64,000 nt of DNA from Actinomycetes bacterium (GTDB lineage Bacteria; Actinomycetota; Acidimicrobiia; Acidimicrobiales; JAJYXR01): contig JAJYXR010000003.1 in assembly GCA_021801795.1 (NCBI GenBank), positions 120,494 through 184,493 on the forward strand, given 5' to 3'. Shown here one piece after another: positions 16,438 through 25,282 of this stretch (position 1 is the stretch's first letter; every line of letters begins with the position of its first letter). The notes below the pieces were generated by a model. The model saw only the letters and a program-made list of their open reading frames with translations, did not search any database and was not told where the DNA came from. The position numbers and the translations under genes were made by a program.

Positions 16438-17644
16438 GCCAGAGCCTAACTGTCCGATCAGCTCCACCCGGAGCGAAACCAGCCTGTTCGGCCAGCTCGC
16501 TGAGGTCGGTCGCGGGCCTGGCTCCATAGTGGCTGACTGCCTCCGCGGCGCAGAGGCTGCCCAGGCGCCCGCTGCTCTCCGGGTCGTATCCATGCGTCAG
16601 CCCGAAGAGGAACCCTGCTGCGTAGAGGTCCCCGGCACCAGTGGTGTCCACCAGCTCAGCGACGGGTACCGCATCTACGTGGACGATCCCGCTCGGCGTG
16701 ACGATATCCGACCCCTCGGCACCCCTGGTCACCGCCGCCAGCACACCCATCTCCCCCAGCGTTTCGAGAACCTGGCCAAGCCCCGAATCGCCAGGGCCCC
16801 CCGACTCGCCAGCACCCCCCGAATCGCCAGCACCCCCCGAATCGCCAGCACCCCCCGACTCGCCAGCACCCCCCGACTCGCCAGCACCCCCCGACTCGCC
16901 AGCGCTATCCCCTGCGCCGTCGCGAGCGGATTCGTGGCCTAGGAGGAGGGCCATCGCCTCCGCCTCGTTCGCGAAGAGCAGGTCCACCTCGCCGTCCAGC
17001 AGGGCGAGGAACTCCTCCCGGTGACGTTCTACGCAGAACATGTCAGAGGCGCTGAAGGCCACCAGCGCGTCGGCCTCGTGCGCGACGTCGATTGCTTGGC
17101 GCATGGCGAGCTTGGCAGGCTCCAGATCCCAGAGGTAACCCTCCAGGTAGACGACCTCCGAGAGGGCGATCAACTCCTCATCGAGATCCCCCGGTGCGAG
17201 TCCACCGGCTGCACCCAGGCAGGTGGCCATGGTCCGCTCCCCGTCGGGGGTCACCATGACTATGCACCTGCCAGTCGGTAGGTCCTGGTGGGATCCGCGG
17301 TCGCCCCGAGCAGCTACAGCGCCAGACGAGCCGGGATGGAAGGCGACTCCGGCCGCAGTGATGTCTGCAGCAAAGAGCTCCCCGAGCTCGTCTGCCCCGA
17401 GCTTTCCGATGTAGGCGGCCCTACCACCGAGGGCGGCGATGCCCACCACGGTGTTAGCGGCAGATCCCCCGCTCACGTGCTGGCGCGGGGTGAGGCCGGT
17501 CTGAATGGAAGCAGCGCGCTCGACGTCCACCAGCGACATGCTCGCCTTCGCCAACCCCATGGAGGCGAGGTGGCTGTCCTCCACATCGGCCATTACATCA
17601 AGCAAGGCGTTTCCCAGGGCGACCACGTCGTATTTCTTGTCCAC
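16430..17644 (-). CDS. PfkB-family carbohydrate/nucleoside kinase (adenosine-kinase-like) with repeat insert
   Basis: This is a 404-residue ribokinase-fold kinase. 'VSGGSAANTVVGIAALGG' is the N-terminal PfkB signature, and 'LVDTTGAGDLYAAGFLFGL' is the C-terminal signature with catalytic Asp and anion hole. 'GRCIVMVTPDGERTM' and 'FANEAEAMALL' resemble adenosine kinase/fructokinase relatives; the substrate is uncertain. Residues about 246-285 are a run of near-identical Gly-Glu/Asp-Ser-Gly-Gly-Ala hexapeptides that replaces a short loop before 'VTRGAEGSD'. Without it the length would be the usual ~345-360. Confidence 0.88.
   Translation of the reverse strand: MDKKYDVVALGNALLDVMADVEDSHLASMGLAKASMSLVDVERAASIQTGLTPRQHVSGGSAANTVVGIAALGGRAAYIGKLGADELGELFAADITAAGVAFHPGSSGAVAARGDRGSHQDLPTGRCIVMVTPDGERTMATCLGAAGGLAPGDLDEELIALSEVVYLEGYLWDLEPAKLAMRQAIDVAHEADALVAFSASDMFCVERHREEFLALLDGEVDLLFANEAEAMALLLGHESARDGAGDSAGESGGAGESGGAGESGGAGDSGGAGDSGGAGESGGPGDSGLGQVLETLGEMGVLAAVTRGAEGSDIVTPSGIVHVDAVPVAELVDTTGAGDLYAAGFLFGLTHGYDPESSGRLGSLCAAEAVSHYGARPATDLSELAEQAGFAPGGADRTVRLWHG
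16790..16908. repeat. 18-bp tandem repeat inside the PfkB kinase gene
   Basis: About seven copies of an 18-bp unit (ccccccgactcgccagca; gaa and gac variants) lie head to tail. They keep the frame and encode (GESGGA)n on the minus strand, with E/D variation between units. Confidence 0.95.
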
Positions 17645-17681
17645 CCTGGCACCTTAGCTACCAAAAGCGCGGCGCAGTGCC

Positions 17682-17697
17682 CCGGCCTTCGGGCCGG
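17682..17697. other. UUCG-tetraloop hairpin in the divergent promoter region
   Basis: CCGGCC-TTCG-GGCCGG forms a very stable hairpin of the C(UUCG)G type. It lies between the kinase (minus) and aminopeptidase (plus) genes in the 149-bp spacer 17645-17793. It could be a 5'-UTR structure of either gene; no function is shown. Confidence 0.4.
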
Positions 17698-17793
17698 AGA
17701 GGATGTCAAGGTCGCGGCCCGCGTGGGCGGTTGGATCGTCGCCGAGCTGGCAACCAGGCCCGCAGCAGCCTGGCAGCCAGTAGCCTCGCGGGG

Positions 17794-20508
17794 ATGGAGA
17801 GTGACGAGCGCGACCCCGAGGTGCGGCCAGACCGAGCTGGCCAGCCGCCACATCAGACCGGTGACACCGGCGAGGCGATGTCTACTGGAGGTGCCCAGAG
17901 ACCAGATGCCCGAGGAGGTGAGAAGACCGCGGACCCGTCGTTGGCCCACCGGCTGGAGAGGACACTCCTTCCGAGGCACTACGACATCCTGCTGGCTCCG
18001 GATCTTGCCACCGCGACCTTCAGGGGCCAGGTGACCATCTCGGCAGTCGCTACCGCACCGACGCGCGAGGTCGTCATGAACGCCATGGAGCTGGACATCC
18101 ACTCTGCGACCGTGGTGGCCGGTGACCGCACCGGGGAGGCCGTGGTGCGACTCGAACCCGAGGCCGAACGCCTGCACCTGGAGCTGCCAGGCGATCCCGT
18201 AGAGGGCGAGATCGAGGTGTCGATGACCTTCAGCGGAACCCTGAACGACCGGCTGCACGGTTTCTACCGCTCCACTTTCCTCGACGACGCCGGCTCCACG
18301 AGGACCATAGCGACCACCCAGTTCGAGGCCACCGACGCACGGCGGGCCTTCCCCTGCTTCGACGAACCCGACCTGAAGGCCACCTTCTCGATCACGCTGG
18401 AGGTGCCAGCAGGCCTTTCGGGCTTCTCGAACAGCCCGGTCATATCCGAGGAGGTACTGGACAACGGTTCCAGGCTCACCCGCTTCGCTACGACCATCCC
18501 GATGTCGACCTACCTGGTGGCCTTCGTGGTGGGACCCCTGGAGGCCAGCGAAGCCGAAGACGTGGACGGCGTCCCGGTGCGCGTGGTCCACGTGCCGGGG
18601 AAGGATCATCTGACCTCGTTCGCTCACGAGGTGGCAGCCCATGCCCTCAGGTTCTTCACAGAGTTCTTCGGGATCCCCTACCCAGCAGAGAAGCTGGACC
18701 TGCTGGCCATACCGGACTTCGCCTTCGGGGCCATGGAGAACCTGGGCTGCGTGACCTTCCGGGAATCGGTCCTGCTGGTCGACCCTGCCAACGCGTCGCG
18801 CCTGGAGCTCGAGCGTGTCGCCGACGTCATCTCACACGAGATCGCCCACATGTGGTTCGGGGACCTCGTAACCATGCGCTGGTGGAACGGCATATGGCTG
18901 AACGAGGCCTTCGCGACGCTCATGGAACTGCTCTGCGTGGACCATTTCCGCCCGGAGTGGAAGCGCTGGACAAGCTTCGGGGTCGAACGGGAGAGCGCCA
19001 TGGACACCGACTCCCTGCACTCCACCCGCCCGGTCGAGTACCCCGTCGGGCCTCCCGAGGAGGCCCAAGGCATGTTCGACGTCCTCACCTACCAAAAGGG
19101 TGGCAGCGTCCTCAGGATGCTCCAGCTCTACCTGGGTACAGACGTGTTCCGTGAGGGGATACGTCGGTACCTGTCGTCGCACCGGTTCTCGAACACCGAC
19201 ACCGAGGACCTGTGGTCTGCCCTCGCGGAAGCCTCCGGGGAGCCGGTGGGCCAGATGATGGATACCTGGATCCGTCAGGGCGGCTTCCCTCTGGTGGAGC
19301 TCGAGCAGACTCCTTCGGAGCTGCGACTGACCCAGGCGCCATTCAGCTACGGGCCCCCCGAGGGCGATAGCGCCATCGGGGACCGCTGGGTCATCCCGCT
19401 CATGACCCGCCGGCTGGGCGGCGACCCGGAACCTGACCGCCATCTGCTCGAAGCCGCGCATCTCTCACTAGGGGCCGGGGACTCCGAGGTGGTCGTGGTG
19501 AACGCCCACGGCGCAGGCTTCTACCGTGTGGGCTACCCGAGGGGGCTTCTCGGCCACATGAGGGCCAGGTTCGGCGAGCTGGACGTGCTGGAGCAGTTCA
19601 ACCTACTAGGCGACACCTGGGCAGGCGTTATAGCCGGGCGATACGAGCTCGACGACTTCCTGGCCCTGGCAGGCACTGTCGACCCCGAGGGTGACCCCGA
19701 GCTGTGGTCTCTGGTGGCTGGGGCAGCGTCCCTGCTCGATCATGTCCTGCCCGAAGAGGCGCGCGAGTATCTGGCTGCCTACACCAGGGAAATCCTTAAC
19801 CCGGTGCTGGCCATCAGAGGCTTCGAGGCTGTAGCGGGAGAGGACGAGCGGATCGGCAGCCTTCGCTCTACCCTGGTGAGCACCCTCGGCACCATCGGGC
19901 GTGATCCCCTGGTCCGGAAGCGCTGCGCTCAGCTCCAGGAAGCCGACGAGTCGGGGGGCGCCCCGCTCGACCCGAACCTCGCGTCCGGTGTCCTGGGGGT
20001 CGTGGCCGCTACCGGAGGTGCTGCCCAGTTCGACTACTTCCTCGACAGGCAACGTGGTGCCCCCACGCCTCAGGTCGAGATGCGCTATCTCTACGCGCTG
20101 GCAGCATTCGAGGATCCCTCACTCGCCATGCGTGCCTTCGACCTGGCAGCCACGGAGATCCGCACGCAGAACGCACCCTTCGTCATCCAGCTCCTCCTGG
20201 CCAACCGCGCCTGTGGTGCGGTGGTCTGGGAACAGCTGAGAGACCGCTTCGAGGAGCTGGCCGGCCGCTTCCCGGCCAATATCCTCCCCCGCATGCTCGG
20301 CGGTCTGCGCCTGCTCGCATACGACCGGGATCTGGCCAGCCAGATCCAGTCCTTCCTGAAAGAGCATCCCCTCCCCAGCGGCCAGCGCACCGTCGACCAG
20401 GTGGCAGAGCGCCTCGGCGTCAACGCCGCCTTCGGGGCGCGGATATCCTCCAGCGCCGCCAGCTGCCTCGCACGGGCCACAGAGCGGGCGGCCGGGAAAG
20501 CCTTATGA
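17794..20508 (+). CDS. M1 family aminopeptidase (PepN/puromycin-sensitive type)
   Basis: This zinc metallopeptidase removes N-terminal residues from peptides in the cytoplasm. The beta-rich N-domain is followed by the exopeptidase motif 'FGAMENLG' (~residue 311). The zinc site 'HEIAHMWFGDLV' with 'NEAFAT' comes 18 residues later, then 'LTYQKGGSVLRML', and a C-terminal ERAP1-like helical domain fills the rest. The conserved part begins near 'LERTLLPRHYDILLAP'. The start is uncertain: ATG 17794 is used, while ATG 17878 and an upstream frame to 17677 are alternatives. The N-terminal ~70 residues are charged and low complexity. Confidence 0.92.
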   Translation: MESDERDPEVRPDRAGQPPHQTGDTGEAMSTGGAQRPDARGGEKTADPSLAHRLERTLLPRHYDILLAPDLATATFRGQVTISAVATAPTREVVMNAMELDIHSATVVAGDRTGEAVVRLEPEAERLHLELPGDPVEGEIEVSMTFSGTLNDRLHGFYRSTFLDDAGSTRTIATTQFEATDARRAFPCFDEPDLKATFSITLEVPAGLSGFSNSPVISEEVLDNGSRLTRFATTIPMSTYLVAFVVGPLEASEAEDVDGVPVRVVHVPGKDHLTSFAHEVAAHALRFFTEFFGIPYPAEKLDLLAIPDFAFGAMENLGCVTFRESVLLVDPANASRLELERVADVISHEIAHMWFGDLVTMRWWNGIWLNEAFATLMELLCVDHFRPEWKRWTSFGVERESAMDTDSLHSTRPVEYPVGPPEEAQGMFDVLTYQKGGSVLRMLQLYLGTDVFREGIRRYLSSHRFSNTDTEDLWSALAEASGEPVGQMMDTWIRQGGFPLVELEQTPSELRLTQAPFSYGPPEGDSAIGDRWVIPLMTRRLGGDPEPDRHLLEAAHLSLGAGDSEVVVVNAHGAGFYRVGYPRGLLGHMRARFGELDVLEQFNLLGDTWAGVIAGRYELDDFLALAGTVDPEGDPELWSLVAGAASLLDHVLPEEAREYLAAYTREILNPVLAIRGFEAVAGEDERIGSLRSTLVSTLGTIGRDPLVRKRCAQLQEADESGGAPLDPNLASGVLGVVAATGGAAQFDYFLDRQRGAPTPQVEMRYLYALAAFEDPSLAMRAFDLAATEIRTQNAPFVIQLLLANRACGAVVWEQLRDRFEELAGRFPANILPRMLGGLRLLAYDRDLASQIQSFLKEHPLPSGQRTVDQVAERLGVNAAFGARISSSAASCLARATERAAGKAL

Positions 20509-20592
20509 TGGTCCCCTGGGCACCTCCCCGGACAGAGGAGCTGCCGGTGTCCGTGGTCACTCCAGATAGCCAAGGGGTAGGGTTAGGGGTCC

Positions 20593-22521
20593 GTGCCGGA
20601 AAGCCAGGGGAACCCAGAGATGAACGGTAGCACCGGAAAGCCAGGGAAAGCCGGGGGCGACCAGGCGATGAGCAGCTCGGACAAGGCCACGGCCGGAGAG
20701 GATCGTGACCAGGCAGATGCCTGCGTGTCCTGCTCGGCAGACCTGTCTCGCCGGACGGTCGCGCTGACCCGTACGGCAATCCTGGTGATCCGGGACGGGA
20801 AGGTGACAGAGGCTAACCCCGCGTCTGCGAATCTGCTCGGTGCCGCCTGCACCGACGAAATCGTGGGCAGAGCGGTGGTGGACTTCGTGCACCCCGACGA
20901 CATAGCCGCGGTAGAGTCCTGGCTGGCGGCTCTGGGACCTGGCGACGAGCACACCGAATGCCTCGGCATCCGGCTGAGCGGAGCAGAGGACCGGGTCGTG
21001 GAGGTCGAGATGCTGGCCCTCGCGACGGCCTGGCGCGGCGAGACGGTGATCCAGTTGCTCGCCTACGACGTGACCGACCGTCGAGAGGCCGAGCGGGTCG
21101 AGCGGGAGATCACCTACCAGTCTCTCCACGACACGCTTACCGGACTGCCGAACCGGCTGCTCTTCGTAGACAGGGTGAGACAGGCCCTCGCGCGCACCAG
21201 CAGATCGGGAGACCGGGTAGCAGTGATGTTCTGCGACCTCGACAGGTTCAAGGTGGTGAACGACTCCCTCGGGCACTCCGTCGGTGACCGGCTGCTTCGG
21301 GAGGTGGCCGAGCGGATGCGAAGTGCCCTCAGGCCCGGGGACACCGTGGCCCGCTTCGGCGGTGACGAGTTCGTCCTCCTCTGCGAGGTATCCAGAGATC
21401 CGCGGGACGTACCAGTCATAGCGGACCGGGTCCTGGCTGCCCTGGCCGAGCCGATGGAGGTCGCGGGCCGCAGCTTCACCTTCACCGCGTCCATAGGGGT
21501 CGCGCTGGCCCTCAGCCGCCTCTCCGAGCCGGAGGATCTCATACGCGACGCAGCCGCGGCCACCTCGGAGGCAAAGGCCCGCGGCCGGGGTCGCTACGAG
21601 GTGTTCGACGAGGCCACCAGGGCGCGTGCCGTAGGCCGCATGCAGATCGAGGCCGCCCTCAGGAAGGCCATGGACGCAGGCGAGCTACGCGTCTACTACC
21701 AGCCCCTGGTCGGCTGCACCAGCAGGCGGCTGGTAGGCATGGAGGCCCTGGTGCGCTGGCAGCATCCCGAGCACGGCTTCATCCTGCCCGACTCCTTCAT
21801 ACCTGTAGCAGAGGACTCCGGCCTCATCTTCGCCCTCGGGAACTGGGTCATGGAGGAGTCCTTTCGCCAGGCTGCCGAATGGGAGGGGAGGCTGCCTGCC
21901 GGCCAGACCCTCGATCTCTCGGTGAACCTGTCCCCCCACCAGCTGCGCGACCCGGACCTCGTCGACAGGGTCCGCTCGCTCCTACCCTCCAGACCTCCAC
22001 ACGACGGACCCAGGCAGGTGAACATAGCTCTAGAGGTGACCGAGACCACCCTGATGCACGACACCGCTCAGGCAATCGATGTCCTCGGCCAGCTCGACAG
22101 CCTCGGGATCCACATAGGCATAGACGACTTCGGCACCGGATACTCCTCCCTCAGCTACCTGAAGCGCTTCCCCGTCAGCTCCATAAAGGTGGACCAGTCA
22201 TTCGTCTCTGGCATCGACCGTGACGACGACGACAGGGCGATAGTGAGCGCGGTGGTGAAGCTGGCCCATGACCTCGGGCTCAGCGTGATAGCCGAGGGAG
22301 TGGAACGCGCTGCACAGCTACACGTGCTCTCGGAGCTCGGCTGCGATGTGGTCCAGGGCTTCCTCTTCGGAAGGGCTCTTCCTGCAGATGCCATGACCGG
22401 CCTCATGTACGGTCACCCGGCTCCGGTAACGCTCGTGCCGGCTGGCGTACCGGGCGTTGAGCCCACCTCACCCGCGACATCGCCCCAGGCGCGGGGGAGC
22501 GCACCGGGCACTCCCCGGTAG
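20593..22521 (+). CDS. PAS-GGDEF-EAL cyclic-di-GMP signalling protein
   Basis: This is a 642-residue soluble protein. A PAS domain (about residues 55-165, '[18 protein letters not shown]') is followed by a GGDEF domain with intact 'RFGGDEF' (~256-260) and an RxxD inhibitory site ('RPGD') five residues before it. An EAL domain comes next, with 'GMEALVRW' (~384), 'LEVTETTLM', '[13 protein letters not shown]' and 'IAEGVE'. Both cyclase and phosphodiesterase active sites look complete, so it could make and break c-di-GMP under PAS control. The GTG start lies within a duplicated 14-bp sequence; an ATG at 20620 is an alternative. Confidence 0.92.
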   Translation: MPESQGNPEMNGSTGKPGKAGGDQAMSSSDKATAGEDRDQADACVSCSADLSRRTVALTRTAILVIRDGKVTEANPASANLLGAACTDEIVGRAVVDFVHPDDIAAVESWLAALGPGDEHTECLGIRLSGAEDRVVEVEMLALATAWRGETVIQLLAYDVTDRREAERVEREITYQSLHDTLTGLPNRLLFVDRVRQALARTSRSGDRVAVMFCDLDRFKVVNDSLGHSVGDRLLREVAERMRSALRPGDTVARFGGDEFVLLCEVSRDPRDVPVIADRVLAALAEPMEVAGRSFTFTASIGVALALSRLSEPEDLIRDAAAATSEAKARGRGRYEVFDEATRARAVGRMQIEAALRKAMDAGELRVYYQPLVGCTSRRLVGMEALVRWQHPEHGFILPDSFIPVAEDSGLIFALGNWVMEESFRQAAEWEGRLPAGQTLDLSVNLSPHQLRDPDLVDRVRSLLPSRPPHDGPRQVNIALEVTETTLMHDTAQAIDVLGQLDSLGIHIGIDDFGTGYSSLSYLKRFPVSSIKVDQSFVSGIDRDDDDRAIVSAVVKLAHDLGLSVIAEGVERAAQLHVLSELGCDVVQGFLFGRALPADAMTGLMYGHPAPVTLVPAGVPGVEPTSPATSPQARGSAPGTPR

Positions 22522-22547
22522 GACAGCGCGCTCCAGCCCTTCTGACG

Positions 22548-23372
22548 ATGACCACCCCGGACGCCGAGAGACTCGAGCGACGTATCGACACCCTGGTGGA
22601 GCTGGCCGTCGCCACCAAGGGCTTCATGCCCGCTGACGAGGGTATCGCCCTAATGGAAGCGGCCATGCGGGCGGGGCGCGAGCGGCCCGGGAGCGGGTGG
22701 CCCGGGAGCGGGTGGCCCGGGAGCGGGTGGCCCGGGAGCGGGCGGCCCGGGAGCGGGTGGCCCGGGAGCGGGTGGCCCGGGAGCGGGTGGCCCGGGAGCG
22801 GGGCCCCTCATATTCCCGTCTCGAACCGCGTCGAACCCCCGGGCGCGACCTTCGTGGAGATAGGCGCCTGGTGCGGCAAGTCCACCATCTACCTCGGCGC
22901 AGCTGCCGAGGCTACCGGCGCCCTGCTCTTCAGCATTGACCATCACCATGGTTCCGAGGAGAACCAGCCAGGATGGGAGCACCACGATCCCGAGGTGGTC
23001 GACCCGACTACGGGCATGATCGACACCCTCGGCCCATGGCGTAGATCGGTCGAGAGTGCAGGTCTAGGAGAGTCAGTCGTCGGGATCGTGGGCAGATCTG
23101 AATCAGTGGCTGCCCACTGGGGGTTTCCGGTCGACTTCTGTTTCATAGACGGCGGCCACGGCGAGGAGCCAGCCTGGGCGGACTACCGTGGATGGGCACC
23201 GAAGGTGGCTCCAGGCGGCTGGCTGGCCATTCACGACGTGTTCGAGAACCCCAGTGACGGCGGCCGCCCCCCCTATGACATCTGGAGAGCTGCGCTCGCC
23301 TCGGGCCAGTTCGTAGAAGACGGCTGCCAGGGATCGCTCAGGCTGCTGCGGCGGGTGCGGCAGGCGAGCTGA
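22548..23372 (+). CDS. Class I SAM-dependent methyltransferase (Methyltransf_24-like) with PGSGW repeat insert
   Basis: The helical N-terminus ('RIDTLVELAVATKGFM') is interrupted at about residues 47-85 by eight Pro-Gly-Ser-Gly-Trp/Arg pentapeptides. The Rossmann core then starts at 'ATFVEIGAWCGKSTIYLGAAA', with 'LLFSIDHHHGSEENQPGW', 'VDFCFIDGGHGEEPAWADYRGW' and 'GGWLAIHDVF', as in the cephalosporin-hydroxylase/Methyltransf_24 group. The substrate is unknown. It is convergent with the prenyltransferase-like/GT4 cluster and may belong to it. Confidence 0.8.
   Translation: MTTPDAERLERRIDTLVELAVATKGFMPADEGIALMEAAMRAGRERPGSGWPGSGWPGSGWPGSGRPGSGWPGSGWPGSGWPGSGAPHIPVSNRVEPPGATFVEIGAWCGKSTIYLGAAAEATGALLFSIDHHHGSEENQPGWEHHDPEVVDPTTGMIDTLGPWRRSVESAGLGESVVGIVGRSESVAAHWGFPVDFCFIDGGHGEEPAWADYRGWAPKVAPGGWLAIHDVFENPSDGGRPPYDIWRAALASGQFVEDGCQGSLRLLRRVRQAS
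22686..22802. repeat. 15-bp tandem repeat in the methyltransferase gene
   Basis: The unit cccgggagcgggtgg is repeated 7.8 times head to tail with a single substitution (ggcgg in the fourth copy). It encodes (PGSGW)n in the gene's frame, and the opposite strand reads (PGPPA)n. Confidence 0.97.
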
Positions 23373-23378
23373 ACGGAT

Positions 23379-23437
23379 CAGCCTCCAGCCCAGCCCGGCT
23401 GCAGCAGGTGAGCTAGCTCAGCCTCCAGCCCAGCCCG
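23379..23437. repeat. 21-bp direct repeat at the end of the prenyltransferase-like gene
   Basis: Two copies of a 21-bp sequence starting tcagcctccagcccagcccg lie 38 bp apart. The second contains the last codons and stop of the minus-strand gene, so the 3' end of that gene has been duplicated into the spacer. Confidence 0.8.
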
Positions 23438-24572
23438 GTAGGTACTCGCCGCGAAAGATGCCTGCTGCTGGCGAGGCATCGCTGAGGGCGTCAGCCGCGA
23501 GGACTATGGCCGCGGCAGAGTAGCTGGTCGACTCACCTGCGGGGAAGGTCACCTGTTCTGGGTAGACGATCCCGGTGTAGTAGGAGCCATCCGGACGTCT
23601 GAGGCCCTGGGACCAGGCCAGCAGATCCAGGGCCTCGGCGCGCCTGCCGAGGCCCTGGAGGGCGATCGCGCACTCTGCGGTCTCAGCAGCGGTCACCCAT
23701 GGACCGGTCGACACGCACCTGACGCCTAGGCCATCCATTACGAAGGTGCTCCAGCCCTTGTCGATGCGCTCGTCGGCTTCCCGGCCGGTCAGAGCTCCGG
23801 TGAGCACCGGGTAGTACCAGTCCATCGCGAACTCGTCCTTCGGCTCGAAGGCCTGAGGGGAGCGAGAGACTGCCCTTCCGAGCCTGGCTGCCGCCAGCTC
23901 CCATTCGGGCCGCTCGATGCCGAGAGCCTCCGCGCACGCGACCGCGCAGCGTAGGGCATGATGGATCGAGGAGGAGCCGGTGAGAAGTGCATACCTGCCC
24001 CGGCGACCGTCGGGGTCCACCGACCAGGTCACCTCACCGCCCGCGAGCTGGTAGCCAAGGACGAAGGACACCGCCCGCTCCACGGCCGACCACATCTCTT
24101 CCAGCACTCTCCTGTCCGCGGTGCAGACATAGTGGTGCCAGGCCCCGGTGGCGATGTAGGCGCAGACGTTCGTGTCGAGACGCGCATCCTCGATCCCCGA
24201 GCCAGGCAGGTAGTAGTTGAACCAGGCACCTTCGGGAAGCTGGGTGTCGAGGAGCCACTGGTAGGCACTGAGGGCCTCGGAGCGGAATCCGGCCACCGTG
24301 AGCGCCATGGCTGCCTCCACATGGTTCCAGGGATCACAGTGACCGCCCGGGAACCAGGGGATCATGCCGTCGGGGAGCTGCAGCTCGGCGACCGACTCGG
24401 CTGTGAGCAGCACCTCAACCGAGGACAGGACGCCAGGAAGGTCCGGCAGGGTGAATCCCCCGGGGGTGAGTGGCATCTGGGCCCCCAGAGCAGGTGAGGC
24501 TCCGGCCGGCCCATCCGAAGCACGGACGGCTGCAGCGGACGCGAGGGCCAACGCTTCGTCAGTGGTGCTCAT
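23418..24572 (-). CDS. Prenyltransferase/glucoamylase-fold (alpha/alpha barrel) protein
   Basis: This 384-residue protein is composed of helical repeats, with 'DGMIPWFPGGHCDPWNHVEAAM', 'ARLDTNVCAYIATGAWHHYVCT', 'GSSSIHHALRCAVACAE' and 'RPDGSYYTGIVYPEQVTFP'. This resembles the alpha/alpha-toroid proteins that actinobacterial databases label prenyltransferase or glucoamylase-like. The DxDxW motif of terpene cyclases is not seen, so a glycan-acting role is more in keeping with the adjacent glycosyltransferase. The ATG at 24572 overlaps the stop of the upstream methyltransferase (ATGA). The function is inferred only from context. Confidence 0.65.
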   Translation of the reverse strand: MSTTDEALALASAAAVRASDGPAGASPALGAQMPLTPGGFTLPDLPGVLSSVEVLLTAESVAELQLPDGMIPWFPGGHCDPWNHVEAAMALTVAGFRSEALSAYQWLLDTQLPEGAWFNYYLPGSGIEDARLDTNVCAYIATGAWHHYVCTADRRVLEEMWSAVERAVSFVLGYQLAGGEVTWSVDPDGRRGRYALLTGSSSIHHALRCAVACAEALGIERPEWELAAARLGRAVSRSPQAFEPKDEFAMDWYYPVLTGALTGREADERIDKGWSTFVMDGLGVRCVSTGPWVTAAETAECAIALQGLGRRAEALDLLAWSQGLRRPDGSYYTGIVYPEQVTFPAGESTSYSAAAIVLAADALSDASPAAGIFRGEYLPGWAGG

Positions 24573-25282
24573 GCCGGCTTCTCCAGGTAGACGACGTAGC
24601 TCTTGCCGAGTAGGGGATTCAACATCCTCTCGGTGGTCCGGGTGAGGGCTGGCGCCTTCACTATGTCCCAGACCAGGAGTCGATGGTAGGCGCGCACGAC
24701 AGGATGGTCTTCGCGAGCAGGGCCGACGAGGCAGCGGAGCCACCAGTAGGGCGAGTGCAGCGCGTGCGCATGGTGGCTGGCGACTGGCCGCAGGCCTGCC
24801 TTCCCGAGACGGCTGAGCAGGGTGGAGCGCCTGTAGATCCGCACATGGCCTCCGGGGACCGAGTGGTACTCGTCAGACAGCGCCCAGTTCACGGCTTCGG
24901 GTCCTAGCCTCGGCACGGTGACCGCCATGGTCCCTCCTGGCCGCAGCACGCGGGCCAGCTCGGCCATCGCAGATCGGTCGTCGGGTATGTGCTCGAGCAC
25001 CTCCGAGGCGATCACCCGATCGAAGGAGCCCTCGGCGAAGGGAAGCGCGAGGGCGTCTCCCTGCACCACAGAGGCCTCGTCCTTCGAAGACACCTCTCCT
25101 GCCAGAGCCATCGCGCCGAATGTGGCCCGTACCTGGGACACCTCCGACTCGCCTGCGTCCAGGGCCACGACCCTCGCTCCCAGGCGCACCGCCTGGTAGG
25201 CATGCCGACCACCGCCGCAGCCGAGATCCAGCAGGCGCTCGCCTGGACGCAGACCCAGGCGCGCGTAGTCGACCGTCAGCAC
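24569..25282 (-). CDS. Class I SAM-dependent methyltransferase (Methyltransf_11)
   Basis: This is a 237-residue protein with motif I 'LLDLGCGGGRHAYQAVRLG', 'VVALDAGESEV', 'VVQGDALALPFAEGSFDRVIASEVLEHI' and 'LARVLRPGGTMAVTVP'. The acceptor is unknown. It overlaps the GT4 gene by 7 nt upstream and the alpha/alpha-barrel gene by 4 nt downstream, so the three are very likely one translationally coupled operon that modifies a polysaccharide or glycolipid. Confidence 0.88.
   Translation of the reverse strand: MLTVDYARLGLRPGERLLDLGCGGGRHAYQAVRLGARVVALDAGESEVSQVRATFGAMALAGEVSSKDEASVVQGDALALPFAEGSFDRVIASEVLEHIPDDRSAMAELARVLRPGGTMAVTVPRLGPEAVNWALSDEYHSVPGGHVRIYRRSTLLSRLGKAGLRPVASHHAHALHSPYWWLRCLVGPAREDHPVVRAYHRLLVWDIVKAPALTRTTERMLNPLLGKSYVVYLEKPA

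Noticed and set aside
22686..22802. Possible CRISPR array
   Set aside because: The units are contiguous with no unique spacers and stay in the frame of a methyltransferase gene. The same argument applies to 16790-16908 and 30161-30290.
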